NCBI RefSeq assembly: GCF_009827335.1
Contig: NZ_WTYH01000001.1
Coordinates: 1,364,001 to 1,428,000, forward strand
Reading direction: 5' to 3'
Length of the DNA: 64,000 bases
Source of the DNA: Aurantiacibacter arachoides
Lineage (GTDB): Bacteria > Pseudomonadota > Alphaproteobacteria > Sphingomonadales > Sphingomonadaceae
Below are positions 11,700 through 21,626 of this stretch, in pieces. Each line of letters starts with the position of its first letter. The stretch's first letter is position 1. Under the pieces are notes generated by a model that saw only the letters and a program-made list of their open reading frames with translations, did no database searches and was not told the origin of the DNA. The position numbers and the translations under genes were made by a program.

Positions 11700-13949
11700 A
11701 TGTCCCAGATCACCCCCGAAGTCGTCGCCCAGCACGGGCTTTCCGAAGACGAATACGCGCGCGTGCTGCACGCGCTGGGTCGCGAGCCGAACCTTGTCGA
11801 GCTCGGCATCTTCTCGGTCATGTGGTCCGAACATTGCAGCTACAAGTCGAGCCGCCTGCATCTGAAGAAGTTGCCGACTGAAGCACCGTGGGTCATCTGC
11901 GGACCGGGCGAGAATGCCGGCGTGATCGACATCGGCGATGGGCCTGACGGGACGAAATTGGCCGCCATCTTCAAGATGGAAAGCCATAATCACCCCAGTT
12001 ACATCGAGCCCTACCAGGGCGCCGCCACGGGCGTGGGCGGCATCCTGCGCGACGTGTTCACCATGGGCGCGCGGCCCGTCGCCAACGCCAACGCGCTGCG
12101 GTTCGGCCGACCCGATCACCCGAAGATGAAGCACCTGGTGCAGGGCGTGGTCGCCGGCATCGGCGGATACGGCAACTGCGTAGGCGTGCCGACCGTGTGC
12201 GGAGAGACGAACTTCGATGCCGCATACGACGGCAACATCCTCGTCAACGCGATGACCGTGGGCGTGGCGGATGCGGACCGGATCTTCTATTCGGCCGCGA
12301 CAGGCGTGGGCAATCCCATCGTCTATGTCGGCTCCAGGACCGGGCGCGACGGCATCCACGGCGCGACCATGGCCAGCGCCGATTTCGAGGAAGACGCCGA
12401 GGCCAAGCGCCCCACGGTGCAGGTCGGCGACCCGTTCACCGAAAAGCTGCTGATCGAGGCGTGCCTGGAACTGATGGCCACCGATGCCATCGTCGCCATT
12501 CAGGACATGGGCGCGGCGGGCCTCACCAGCTCCAGCGTGGAGATGGCCACCAACGGCAAGGCCGGCATCCGACTCGACATGAACGAGGTGCCCTGCCGCG
12601 AGGAGGGCATGACGCCCTACGAGATGATGCTGAGCGAGAGCCAGGAGCGCATGCTCATGGTGCTGAAGCCCGGCAAGGAACCCATGGCCGAGGCGATCTT
12701 CCGCAAGTGGGAACTCGATTTCGCAGTCATCGGCGAGGTCACCGACACCGGGCACATGGTGCTGGAATTCGGCGGCGAAGTGGTGTGCGACATTCCGCTT
12801 GGCCCGCTGGCGGCAGACGCCCCGCTCTACGATCGGCCCTACCTCTCGATGGAGGACTACACCGCGTGGGCGGGCATTACCCCCCTTACCGATCGGCCTG
12901 ACACGGCCGACGCGGGCGCAGACCTGCTGAAGCTGCTCGCCAGCCCGGCGCTCGGCAGCCGCAGCTGGATATTCGAGCAGTACGACAGCCAGGTAGGCGC
13001 GGACACCTTGCAGACGGGCGGCGATGCGGGCGTCGTGCGCGTCCACGGCACCAAGAAGGCTCTGGCGATCAGCACGGACTGCACGCCGCGCTACGTCTTC
13101 GCCGACCCCTACGAGGGAGGAAAGCAGGCCATTGCCGAGGCCTATCGCAACCTGTGCGCAGTGGGCGCCCGCCCGCTGGCCGTGACCAACTGCCTCAACT
13201 TTGCCAACCCGCAGCGGCCCGAGATCATGGCCCAGCTTGTCCACGCGCTGCGCGGCATGGGCAAGGCGTGCCAGTATCTCGACTTCCCGATCGTGAGCGG
13301 CAACGTCAGCCTCTATAACGAAAGCAAGGCGACGGGTGGCGGATCGGCCATCCTGCCCACCCCGGCGATCGGCGGCGTCGGTCTTATCGACGACTATGCA
13401 CAGATGATGACGATGCCGTTCAAGGCTGCGGGTGAGGCGATTTACCTCGTCGCGCCTGATGCCTGGTCGGTGCCCGACCCGGACCGCTCACACCTTGGCA
13501 AGTCGCTGTGGCTTAAGGAGATCATGGGCCGGGACGAGGGCCGCGCTCCGCCGGTCGACCTCACGCTGGAAAAGGCCGCGGGTCGCATCGTGCGCGAACT
13601 GATTGCGGACGGGCTCGTCTCCGCCGTGCACGACATTTCCGATGGCGGCCTCGCCGTTGCGCTTGCCGAAATGGCCATGGCATCGGGCATCGGTGCCGAC
13701 GTCGAGAAGCAGAGCGACTACACGGCCGCGCAGTGGTGGTTCGGCGAGGACCAGGGCCGCTACGTCATCACCGTGCCCGATACCCACGCCTTCAACACGG
13801 CACTCGCCAGGGGCACCGAGAACGACGAGACCGCCGCTGTCGGTTTCACTCGCATTGGCATAACCGGCGGCACCACACTGCTCGGTCAGAGCGTAGCGGA
13901 CCTCAAGGCAGCGCACCGCAGTTTCTTTGCCGGGTGGATGAAGCCCTGA
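11700..13949 (+). CDS. purL: Phosphoribosylformylglycinamidine synthase subunit PurL
   Basis: Synthetase subunit of the FGAM step of purine synthesis, 749 aa, the small-PurL type that needs PurQ and PurS. It has the duplicated AIRS-like architecture. Recognisable motifs are [10 protein letters not shown] near residue 42, GPGENAGV with metal/ATP-binding residues, [16 protein letters not shown] and the C-terminal [18 protein letters not shown]. PurQ and PurS are not in the window. The gene is divergent from xseB with 107 bp between. Confidence 0.97.
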   Translation: MSQITPEVVAQHGLSEDEYARVLHALGREPNLVELGIFSVMWSEHCSYKSSRLHLKKLPTEAPWVICGPGENAGVIDIGDGPDGTKLAAIFKMESHNHPSYIEPYQGAATGVGGILRDVFTMGARPVANANALRFGRPDHPKMKHLVQGVVAGIGGYGNCVGVPTVCGETNFDAAYDGNILVNAMTVGVADADRIFYSAATGVGNPIVYVGSRTGRDGIHGATMASADFEEDAEAKRPTVQVGDPFTEKLLIEACLELMATDAIVAIQDMGAAGLTSSSVEMATNGKAGIRLDMNEVPCREEGMTPYEMMLSESQERMLMVLKPGKEPMAEAIFRKWELDFAVIGEVTDTGHMVLEFGGEVVCDIPLGPLAADAPLYDRPYLSMEDYTAWAGITPLTDRPDTADAGADLLKLLASPALGSRSWIFEQYDSQVGADTLQTGGDAGVVRVHGTKKALAISTDCTPRYVFADPYEGGKQAIAEAYRNLCAVGARPLAVTNCLNFANPQRPEIMAQLVHALRGMGKACQYLDFPIVSGNVSLYNESKATGGGSAILPTPAIGGVGLIDDYAQMMTMPFKAAGEAIYLVAPDAWSVPDPDRSHLGKSLWLKEIMGRDEGRAPPVDLTLEKAAGRIVRELIADGLVSAVHDISDGGLAVALAEMAMASGIGADVEKQSDYTAAQWWFGEDQGRYVITVPDTHAFNTALARGTENDETAAVGFTRIGITGGTTLLGQSVADLKAAHRSFFAGWMKP

Positions 13950-14240
13950 TACGGTCGCGCAAGGTAAAGCCGGGACCATCGAGGGCGGAGACCGGCGGGA
14001 AGTTAGGAAGCGTCGCCACTGCGCTGCCTTCCCCCTTTATTAGGACGTGTAACGCGAGGCGCGTATATGCGACCGTAACGCCGATGGGCCTAGTGCAAAA
14101 TATCTGGCGACTTGCGCGGAACGACAAAGCAGCGATGGTCGTTACGCATTTTTGGCGACGGTGCCCAGTCTTCCGACAATCAAAGTCCGCGCGGATGTGT
14201 GGCGAGTCGGCACCAGTCGCATGAAGTTGAATCTAAAGGG
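13950..14240. other. Gene-free stretch between purL and the orphan peptide gene
   Basis: About 290 bp (390 bp to the peptide start) without a supportable gene. The short frames present have no ribosome-binding site and no recognisable protein. No clear terminator for purL was seen. The base composition becomes less GC-rich toward 14100-14340 than in the flanking genes. Confidence 0.5.
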
Positions 14241-14269
14241 TTGCTCACGTTTGAGCGGCCATCTAAGTG
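14241..14269 (+). promoter_or_regulatory. Candidate promoter of the orphan peptide gene
   Basis: TTGCTC at 14241-14246, 17 bp spacer, TAAGTG at 14264-14269. The same -10 hexamer with the same spacing is found ahead of the tRNA-Glu genes (25225-25253). Expected start of transcription is near 14276, giving a leader of about 65 nt. Confidence 0.45.
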
Positions 14270-14340
14270 AATATGACCGTGATTTATTCGGACGGTTAGT
14301 GCCGTTTTTGCTACCGACCACCCAGTTAAGGAGTTTTGCA

Positions 14341-14484
14341 ATGATCGAGAACGACACCACCCGCCTCGCCTGGACCACCCCGGTAGTCATCGATGCCGAC
14401 GCTGGTGCTGGTGACATCTGTTCCACCGTGGCGGCAGGCCTCACCTTGGATGGCGGCGCAGGCTTTATCTACTCCACGTCCTGA
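14341..14484 (+). CDS. Orphan 47-aa peptide, RiPP-precursor-like
   Basis: Not recognised as a known protein. The ATG at 14341 has a strong ribosome-binding site (AAGGAG, 8 bp upstream), a plausible promoter and a shared terminator, so the gene looks real despite its size. The first half contains W11-x-x-P14 followed by V15-V16 (LAWTTPVVID), which resembles the aromatic-x-x-P-x-aliphatic leader motif bound by RiPP recognition elements in lasso-peptide systems. An acidic stretch (DADAGAGD) follows, then a single Cys (C27) and a Gly/Ala/Ser/Thr-rich tail ending FIYSTS. No cyclase, protease or recognition-element gene is nearby, so any processing enzymes would be elsewhere. A non-modified small protein remains possible. 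Confidence 0.6.
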   Translation: MIENDTTRLAWTTPVVIDADAGAGDICSTVAAGLTLDGGAGFIYSTS

Positions 14485-14545
14485 TCGGACTGGTTGGCGG
14501 AAAATCGCTACGCGCGGCGTGGGAATTTTCCGACTGCTGATATCG

Positions 14546-14579
14546 AAACGGCGGGCCGAGAAATCGGGCCGCCGTTTTC
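14546..14579. terminator. Bidirectional terminator between the peptide gene and serB
   Basis: AACGGCGG(G)CCGA-GAAA-TCGG(G)CCGCCGTT is a 13-bp stem with one mismatch and a GAAA loop, with T-runs on both strands. It ends transcription of the convergent peptide gene and serB. The serB stop codon (14578-14580) overlaps its edge. Confidence 0.8.
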
Positions 14580-15468
14580 ATATGTTCGGCAGATCGAGAA
14601 GCTTGAGGATCGCGCTCAGGTCACCGCGATCGATCCAGCCGTTGGCGGCGGCACGGGCTTGCGGTTTTGCGTGATAGGCCAAACCGTAAGTAGCGGCCTC
14701 CAACATCGGCACATCGTTTGCCCCGTCACCAGCAGCCATTGCAATTGCGGTTGCGCCTTTCTTGGCAAGCTCCTCTTCCAGAACCTGTTTCTTCGCCAGG
14801 CTATCGGTGATCGCCCCCACCAGGCGACCGGTCAAACGCCCGCCCACAACTTCGAGCCGGTTTGCCACCACCCGATCAAACCCGAGTTGTTCTGCGATCG
14901 GATCGGCGAAGTGGTGGAAGCCGCCTGTGACCAGCACCGTTCGGCATCCGTTGCGCGCCAGTGTATCGATCAGGGCGCGGGCGCCTTCGGTTGGCTGGAT
15001 GCGTTCTCGCAAACACCGATCTATCGTATCGTCGGCAAGCCCGGCAAGAAGAGCGACCCGCTCACGCAAGGCGCTGGCGAAATCCAGCTCGCCACGCATC
15101 GCGCGCTCGGTGATGGCAGAAACCGCATCCCGCAAGCCCGCATAATCGGCCAGTTCGTCGATACATTCCTGCCGAATAATCGTCGAATCCATGTCCGAGA
15201 CGAACACGTCGGGCACGCGGATCTCGTCGCGGGCGATCAGGCCGTCGCTGTCGGGAAAATGGGCGTCCAGCGCCGCGCGCATGGCCGCCATGTCGTCGCC
15301 CGGGCTCTCGATCTGGAGCACATCGCCGCAAAAATCGAGCATCGCTGCGTGGGCCATCGGCACCGGTCCACCGGCCACCGCATCGGCAAAGGCATCCAGC
15401 CGCCTTTCCAGCCCTATACCGTCTTGGGCGGGGTCTGCTATCACGCGGGCGATGAGCAAGGCGGGCAC
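14578..15468 (-). CDS. serB: Phosphoserine phosphatase
   Basis: Last step of serine synthesis, 296 aa. The HAD motif DMDSTII (with the nucleophile Asp) is followed by QECIDELADYAG. Later motifs VTGGFHHFADPIAEQLG and AAGDGANDVPML are complete. An N-terminal ACT-like region of about 80 residues precedes the HAD domain. The start is a GTG at 15468 (MPALLIARVIAD). A TTG three codons later is an alternative. The 5' end overlaps the 5' end of divergent miaA by 17 bp. Confidence 0.95.
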   Translation of the reverse strand: MPALLIARVIADPAQDGIGLERRLDAFADAVAGGPVPMAHAAMLDFCGDVLQIESPGDDMAAMRAALDAHFPDSDGLIARDEIRVPDVFVSDMDSTIIRQECIDELADYAGLRDAVSAITERAMRGELDFASALRERVALLAGLADDTIDRCLRERIQPTEGARALIDTLARNGCRTVLVTGGFHHFADPIAEQLGFDRVVANRLEVVGGRLTGRLVGAITDSLAKKQVLEEELAKKGATAIAMAAGDGANDVPMLEAATYGLAYHAKPQARAAANGWIDRGDLSAILKLLDLPNI

Positions 15469-16402
15469 TCCTCAGGACAACGAGTTGGCGCTCATCGCAG
15501 GGCCGACCGCGAGCGGCAAGAGCGATCTGGCGGTGCGGCTGGCGCTGGCGCTGCACAATCGGTTTCAGCGCCCCGCCATCGTCATCAATGCCGACAGCGC
15601 GCAGGTCTATGCGAATCTGCACGTGCTGAGCGCGCGCCCGTCCGAGGACGAGATGAAAGGCGTGCCGCATCGCCTGTTCGGCACCTGGGACGGGGCACAA
15701 GCCTGCTCGGCGGCGGACTGGGCCGCTGCGGCCCGGCGGGAGATTGCGGATGCGCACCAGTCCGGCGCGGTGCCCATCCTGGTTGGTGGGACGGGGCTCT
15801 ACATTCGCACGCTTCTGGATGGCATCGCGCCGGTCCCCGCTATCGATCCCGGCGTGCGCGCAGAGGTGCGCGCCATGGAACTGGGCGAAGCCTTCGCAGC
15901 CCTCCGGGCGGCTGATCCGGACCGCGCCGCGAAACTCGCCCCCGCCGACAGCCAACGCATCACGCGGGCATTGGAGGTGGTGCGCTCGACCGGCCAGACT
16001 CTCGACCACTGGCAGCGCCACAAGGTGGGCGGGATCGGCGACGCCGTCTCCCTCGCCCCGCTGGTGCTGCTTCCAGACCGGGCGACGCTGTTCGCCCAGT
16101 GCGACGCGCGATTCGCGGCGATGGTCGATGGCGGCGCTGTGGCGGAGGTGGAGGCATTGCTCGCTCGCCAGCTCGACCCGACACTGCCGGTAATGCGGGC
16201 GATCGGGGTGCCGGAGATTGCCGGCTACCTGCGCGGCGACTGGCCGCTGGAGCAGGCCGTGACGCGCGGTCAGCAGGCCACCCGCAACTATGCCAAGCGG
16301 CAGTTCACGTGGCTGCGGCACCAGTTACCAGCGGGTTGGTTGCGACACGAAGAGCAAGATGCCGCCCTCGAGCACGTTCTTGAAATATTGTTGCCGAGAT
16401 AG
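15452..16402 (+). CDS. miaA: tRNA dimethylallyltransferase
   Basis: Adds a dimethylallyl group to A37 of UNN-reading tRNAs. The protein is 316 aa. The P-loop GPTASGKSD is at residues 17-25, followed by INADSAQVYANL, GVPHRLFG and VGGTGLYIRTLLDG. The C-terminal tRNA-binding RNYAKRQFTWLR is present. The start is the ATG at 15452, inside the start of serB. A TTG at 15482 is the only other option before the P-loop. Confidence 0.96.
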   Translation: MSKAGTPQDNELALIAGPTASGKSDLAVRLALALHNRFQRPAIVINADSAQVYANLHVLSARPSEDEMKGVPHRLFGTWDGAQACSAADWAAAARREIADAHQSGAVPILVGGTGLYIRTLLDGIAPVPAIDPGVRAEVRAMELGEAFAALRAADPDRAAKLAPADSQRITRALEVVRSTGQTLDHWQRHKVGGIGDAVSLAPLVLLPDRATLFAQCDARFAAMVDGGAVAEVEALLARQLDPTLPVMRAIGVPEIAGYLRGDWPLEQAVTRGQQATRNYAKRQFTWLRHQLPAGWLRHEEQDAALEHVLEILLPR

Positions 16403-16405
16403 CGG

Positions 16406-16434
16406 TTGACAGGTTATTTTATAATTCTTAGGTG
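16406..16434 (+). promoter_or_regulatory. Candidate promoter of the ilvBN unit
   Basis: Perfect -35 TTGACA at 16406-16411, 17 bp spacer, TAGGTG at 16429-16434. The expected transcript starts near 16441 and has a leader of about 90 nt. Confidence 0.55.
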
Positions 16435-16456
16435 ACGCATCGAGACACCACAGTCA

Positions 16457-16505
16457 GGCCCGGCGAGAGCGATCTTGCCGGGCCCCTCGTTTCCGCCTCG
16501 CCCGA
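16457..16505 (+). promoter_or_regulatory. Two hairpins in the ilvB leader
   Basis: GGCCCGGC (16457-16464) pairs with GCCGGGCC (16477-16484), and immediately after it CTCGTT pairs with AACGAG. No branched-chain-codon leader peptide was found between the promoter and ilvB, so classical attenuation is not supported. The role of the hairpins is unknown. Confidence 0.35.
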
Positions 16506-16531
16506 ACGAGATCGACAAAAGGAGCATCCTC

Positions 16532-18274
16532 GTGACCACCGAGCGCAGCGGCGCCGCGATCCTCGTCGAAAGCCTGGTGCGACAGGGCGTCGAATTCGTG
16601 TTCGGCTATCCCGGCGGCGCAGTCCTGCCGATCTACGACGAGCTGTTCGGAGACGACCGCATTCGCCACATCCTCGTGCGGCACGAGGCCGGTGCGGCCC
16701 ATGCCGCGGAAGGCTATGCCCGCTCCACCGGCAAGCCTGGCGTCGTTCTCGTCACCAGCGGACCGGGGGCAACCAACGCCATCACCGGGATTGCCGACGC
16801 GTTTCTCGATTCGATTCCCCTGGTCGTGATCACCGGTCAGGTGCCCACCAATATGATCGGCACAGACGCCTTCCAGGAAGCCGACACGATCGGGCTCACA
16901 CGTCATTGCTCCAAGCACAATTACCTTGTGAAGGATCCGGAAGACCTCGCCGCAACTATCGAGGAAGCCTTTGAAATTGCCACGACAGGTCGTCCCGGAC
17001 CGGTCGTGGTCGATGTGCCGAAGAACGTGCAGATCGCCACCGCCATGATGGCCGACGGGCCGGCACCGCGGCGCAGGCGCTACGCCCCGCGCACGCAGGC
17101 CACGCCGGACGAAATTGCCAAGGCCGTCGCGATGATAGCAACGGCAGAACGCCCGGTGTTCTACACCGGCGGGGGCGTGATCAACGCTGGTCCGCGCGCC
17201 AGCGAGCTGCTGCGCCAGTTCCAGGCCTTGACGGGGGCTCCGGCCACGAGCACGCTGATGGGCCTGGGTGCCTTTCCTGCCGATGATCCGGACTGGCTCG
17301 GGATGCTGGGAATGCACGGCACCTTCGAAGCCAACATGGCGATGAACCAGTGTGACGTGATGGTTTGCCTGGGTGCGCGGTTCGATGATCGGGTCACCGG
17401 CCGGCTGGACGCGTTCTCGCCTGCGTCGAAGAAGATCCACATCGACATCGACAGGTCCAGTATCAACAAGATCGTCCCGGTCGATCTGGGCATCGTGGGC
17501 GATTGTGCCGCCGTGCTTGAGCAATTGCTGGGCGAATGGGGAGCTCGCCAGGGCCGCGACCTCGGCGAATGGAAGGCGCGTATCGCTGGCTGGCGGGCGC
17601 GGGACAGCCTCGGCTATCCGCCCGGCAAATCGGAGATCATGCCCCAGCACGCGGTGGAGCGGCTTTATGCCCTCACCCGCGATCGCGATCCGATCATCAC
17701 CACCGAGGTTGGCCAGCACCAGATGTGGGCGGCGCAGTATTTCGGCTTCACGGGCCCGAACAAGTGGCTGACGAGCGGGGGCCTTGGCACCATGGGCTAT
17801 GGCCTGCCCGCCGCCATCGGTGCGCAGCTCGGCAACCCCGATGACCTCGTCATCGATATCGCCGGCGAAGCGAGCATCCAGATGAACATTCAGGAATTGG
17901 GCACCGCCAGCCAGTTCCGCCTGCCGGTGAAGGTGTTCATCCTCAACAACGAATACATGGGTATGGTCCGCCAGTGGCAGGAACTGACCTATGAAAGCCG
18001 CTATTCAAACAGTTACAGCGATTCCTTGCCAGATTTCGTGAAGCTGGCGGAGGCTTACGGCTGGAAGGGCATCCGCATCACCGAAGAGGCCGGGCTCGAT
18101 GCCGGGATCCAGGCGATGCTGGCGCACGACGGACCGGTGATGGTGGATTGTCAGGTGTCGAAGGACGCCAACTGCTTTCCAATGATCCCCAGCGGCGCGG
18201 CGCATACCGACATGCTGCTGTATGGCGACCTGGTAGCAGGTACGATGGCCGACGAAGCCAAGGCACTGGTGTAG
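16532..18274 (+). CDS. ilvB: Acetolactate synthase, large catalytic subunit
   Basis: Thiamine-diphosphate enzyme making acetolactate or acetohydroxybutyrate, first common step of branched-chain amino acid synthesis. The protein is 580 aa from a GTG at 16532 preceded by AAAAGGAG. Motifs are [13 protein letters not shown], the catalytic Glu in [21 protein letters not shown] and [17 protein letters not shown]. The ThDP/Mg motif reads AGEASIQMN, where most enzymes have GD at the metal-binding position. Asparagine and the rest of the motif are present. It is followed after 4 bp by ilvN. Confidence 0.96.
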   Translation: MTTERSGAAILVESLVRQGVEFVFGYPGGAVLPIYDELFGDDRIRHILVRHEAGAAHAAEGYARSTGKPGVVLVTSGPGATNAITGIADAFLDSIPLVVITGQVPTNMIGTDAFQEADTIGLTRHCSKHNYLVKDPEDLAATIEEAFEIATTGRPGPVVVDVPKNVQIATAMMADGPAPRRRRYAPRTQATPDEIAKAVAMIATAERPVFYTGGGVINAGPRASELLRQFQALTGAPATSTLMGLGAFPADDPDWLGMLGMHGTFEANMAMNQCDVMVCLGARFDDRVTGRLDAFSPASKKIHIDIDRSSINKIVPVDLGIVGDCAAVLEQLLGEWGARQGRDLGEWKARIAGWRARDSLGYPPGKSEIMPQHAVERLYALTRDRDPIITTEVGQHQMWAAQYFGFTGPNKWLTSGGLGTMGYGLPAAIGAQLGNPDDLVIDIAGEASIQMNIQELGTASQFRLPVKVFILNNEYMGMVRQWQELTYESRYSNSYSDSLPDFVKLAEAYGWKGIRITEEAGLDAGIQAMLAHDGPVMVDCQVSKDANCFPMIPSGAAHTDMLLYGDLVAGTMADEAKALV

Positions 18275-18278
18275 ACCC

Positions 18279-18794
18279 ATGAAAATCCAGCATCGCGAAT
18301 CCGAGCGGCACGTCCTCGCCGTCACCGTTGACAACGAGGCAGGCATCCTCGCCAAGATCGCCGGCCTGTTCACCGCGCGCGGCTACAACATCGACAGCCT
18401 GACCGTGGCCGACATTTCGGAGGATCACGCGCTCAGCCGCATTACCGTGGTCACCAACGGCCCCCCGCCGGTGATCGACCAGATCATGGCGCAGCTGGAG
18501 CGGCTGGTGCCGGTTCACAAGGTCGTGGACCTTACCGAGGCCGGCCCGCACGTCGAGCGCGAGCTGGCCCTGATCAAGGTCGTCGGCACCGGCGAGCACC
18601 GGGTCGAGGCGCTGCGGCTGGCGGACGTGTTTCGCGCGCGGCCGGTGGACACCACGACAACCAGTTTCATCTTTGAACTCACCGGGCCGCCGGACAAGAT
18701 CGACAGCTTCATTGCCTTGATGCGTGAAATCGGCTTGGTCGAGGTGGGCCGCACGGGAATCGTCGGCATGATGCGCGGTCCCGAAGGGGCCTGA
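18279..18794 (+). CDS. ilvN: Acetolactate synthase, small regulatory subunit
   Basis: Valine-sensing regulatory subunit, 171 aa. An N-terminal ACT domain (about residues 5-80) carries HVLAVTVDNEAGILAKIAGLF and RGYNIDSLTV. The C-terminal domain begins around residue 90. It starts 4 bp after ilvB, so the two subunits are made from one message. Confidence 0.96.
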   Translation: MKIQHRESERHVLAVTVDNEAGILAKIAGLFTARGYNIDSLTVADISEDHALSRITVVTNGPPPVIDQIMAQLERLVPVHKVVDLTEAGPHVERELALIKVVGTGEHRVEALRLADVFRARPVDTTTTSFIFELTGPPDKIDSFIALMREIGLVEVGRTGIVGMMRGPEGA

Positions 18795-18808
18795 AGGAGC
18801 TTGAACCG

Positions 18809-20249
<1,441 letters not shown>

Positions 20250-20280
20250 CCACGGCAAACTCGCGGCGGTGGGAGAACCA

Positions 20281-20334
20281 ATGATGAACCGCATTCCGGC
20301 GTCCAAGATAACCGTCCCGGCAGTCTGCGACTGA
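20281..20334 (+). CDS. Possible 17-aa ORF behind ilvC
   Basis: [17 protein letters not shown] follows a good ribosome-binding site (GGGAGAACC). It is too short to judge from one sequence and may be chance. Confidence 0.2.
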   Translation: MMNRIPASKITVPAVCD

Positions 20335-20338
20335 ATCG

Positions 20339-20692
20339 GTGGCGGGGCATCGCATCTTCGCCATGCCCTTTGCCAAGGTCTACCCCGCCTACGTTGCCAA
20401 GGCGGAGCGCAAGGGCCGCACGCGCCAGGAGGTGGACGCGATAATCCGCTGGCAAACCGGATACGAGGAGGCCGGGTTGGCGGCGGCCCTGGCCGATGGT
20501 CGCGATTTCACGGCCTTTTACGCACAGGCGCCGGCGATGAACCCGGATCGCATGCTCGTCACCGGCAGGGTTTGCGGCGTGCAGGTGGAAGCGGTGAACG
20601 ACCCGCTGATGCGAGAGATCCGCGTGCTCGACAAGCTTGTCGATGAACTCGCCAAGGGCCGAGCAATGGAGAAAATCCTGCGCCGGGCGTAA
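20339..20692 (+). CDS. DUF2200 family protein
   Basis: Cytoplasmic protein of unknown function, 117 aa, close to the usual DUF2200 length. The family pattern is clear: [16 protein letters not shown], then an IIRWQTGY segment, [20 protein letters not shown] and the C-terminal [19 protein letters not shown]. The start is a GTG at 20339, as no ATG lies in a fitting position. The biological role is not known. Confidence 0.85.
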   Translation: MAGHRIFAMPFAKVYPAYVAKAERKGRTRQEVDAIIRWQTGYEEAGLAAALADGRDFTAFYAQAPAMNPDRMLVTGRVCGVQVEAVNDPLMREIRVLDKLVDELAKGRAMEKILRRA

Positions 20693-20755
20693 GGCGGTGG
20701 ACATTGTCATGGCCGCGCGGCAGATTGCCGGTGCACCCTGCTCCGGAGACCCAAG

Positions 20756-21403
20756 ATGCGCAAACTCGTTCTCGCCGCCGCCGCCTCGGTCACCATAGCC
20801 GCTGCCGCGGTCGCGGTCACCACCGCGCCGATCCATGCGCAGGCTGGTCCCGAAGCGCAGGAAATCACTGTCACCTCGGGCACCTACACCACAGATCCGA
20901 ACCACACGCTGGTCGGCTGGAGCCTCGACCACCTCGGCTTCAACGACTACTTCGGCATCTACGGCAACGTTACCGGCACCCTGATGCTCGATGCCGAGAA
21001 CATGGCCAACACCAGCGTCGACATCACCATCCCGCTCGATACGCCCACCGTTGCCAGCGCCGGCCTTGCCCAACACCTGCTGCGCGCCGGTGCCGATGGC
21101 GCGGCGCCGGATTTCTTTGGCCCAAGCCCGGAGCCGGCGCGTTTCGTCTCCACCGCAGTTCACCCGATGGGCGACAACCAGGCGCACATCATCGGCAACC
21201 TCACGTTCAACGGGCAGACCCATCCGGTGGAGATCACCGCCGGCCTTTCGGGCGCGGGCACCAACGGCATGAACCAGAAGGACACGCTCGGCTTCCACGG
21301 CACGGCCATCATCGTGCGCTCGCAATGGGGCCTTGGCTGGGGCACCCAGTTCGGCCTCGGCGACGAGGTGAAGCTCAACATTACCGCCGCGTTCGAGAAG
21401 TAG
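20756..21403 (+). CDS. YceI family periplasmic protein
   Basis: Lipocalin-like barrel that binds polyisoprenoids, 215 aa. A signal peptide (MRKLVLAAAASVTIAAAAVA, cleavage near HAQ) is followed by the YceI domain from about residue 35, including YTTDPNHTLVGWSLDHLGF, the GNVTGTLMLD strand and NITAAFEK at the end. Exact ligand unknown. No direct functional link to the neighbours. Confidence 0.9.
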   Translation: MRKLVLAAAASVTIAAAAVAVTTAPIHAQAGPEAQEITVTSGTYTTDPNHTLVGWSLDHLGFNDYFGIYGNVTGTLMLDAENMANTSVDITIPLDTPTVASAGLAQHLLRAGADGAAPDFFGPSPEPARFVSTAVHPMGDNQAHIIGNLTFNGQTHPVEITAGLSGAGTNGMNQKDTLGFHGTAIIVRSQWGLGWGTQFGLGDEVKLNITAAFEK

Positions 21404-21442
21404 ATGTTGTCACCGGGCGCGCCCGCGGCGGTGTGTCCGGTA

Positions 21443-21470
21443 TTGACCATCTTTGCCGGTTGCCTGTAGC
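21443..21470 (+). promoter_or_regulatory. Candidate promoter of leuA and its leader peptide
   Basis: TTGACC at 21443-21448 and TGTAGC at 21465-21470, with a 16 bp spacer. Transcription would start a few bases before the leader peptide ATG at 21480. Confidence 0.45.
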
Positions 21471-21479
21471 TTCCGCCTC

Positions 21480-21530
21480 ATGAGCATGGCATCGCGCACC
21501 GATCTGCTACTTCGACTAACGCGCCCTTAG
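21480..21530 (+). CDS. leuA leader peptide (16 aa)
   Basis: MSMASRTDLLLRLTRP contains four leucines in six codons (CTG, CTA, CTT, then CGA, CTA). CTA, normally rare in GC-rich genomes of this kind, is used twice. It lies just upstream of leuA, where a leucine-sensing leader is expected. Stalling of the ribosome at these codons would change folding of the RNA behind it. It is an ORF too short for normal gene finders. Confidence 0.7.
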   Translation: MSMASRTDLLLRLTRP

Positions 21531-21577
21531 GCGCGCAACCCTCCCCCTGCGCCCTGTGCAGGCGTGCGCTTAAGGGC
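21520..21577 (+). promoter_or_regulatory. Attenuator-like alternative hairpins upstream of leuA
   Basis: CGCGCC (21520-21525) and GGCGCG (21530-21535) form a tight hairpin across the leader stop codon. Overlapping bases 523-536 (in this 21 kb region) can instead pair with 564-577, a 14-bp stem with three G-U pairs. The two folds exclude each other, the pattern of an attenuator. A small CCTGC/GCAGG hairpin sits inside the loop. No T-run terminator is visible, so the mechanism could act through translation or Rho. Confidence 0.5.
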
Positions 21578-21626
21578 CCTTCACGCGAAACGCCGCCAGG
21601 CGGCCCCAAGTCGAAGAACCAGCACC

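Noticed and set aside
16420..16425. TATAAT as -10 of ilvB
   Set aside because: Only 8 bp after TTGACA, with no other -35 at the right distance. TAGGTG at 17 bp spacing fits better.
16432..16974. GTG-started frame ahead of and through ilvB as a leader peptide or gene
   Set aside because: It starts inside the -10 region, carries no run of Ile/Val/Leu codons and reads on through ilvB in another frame.
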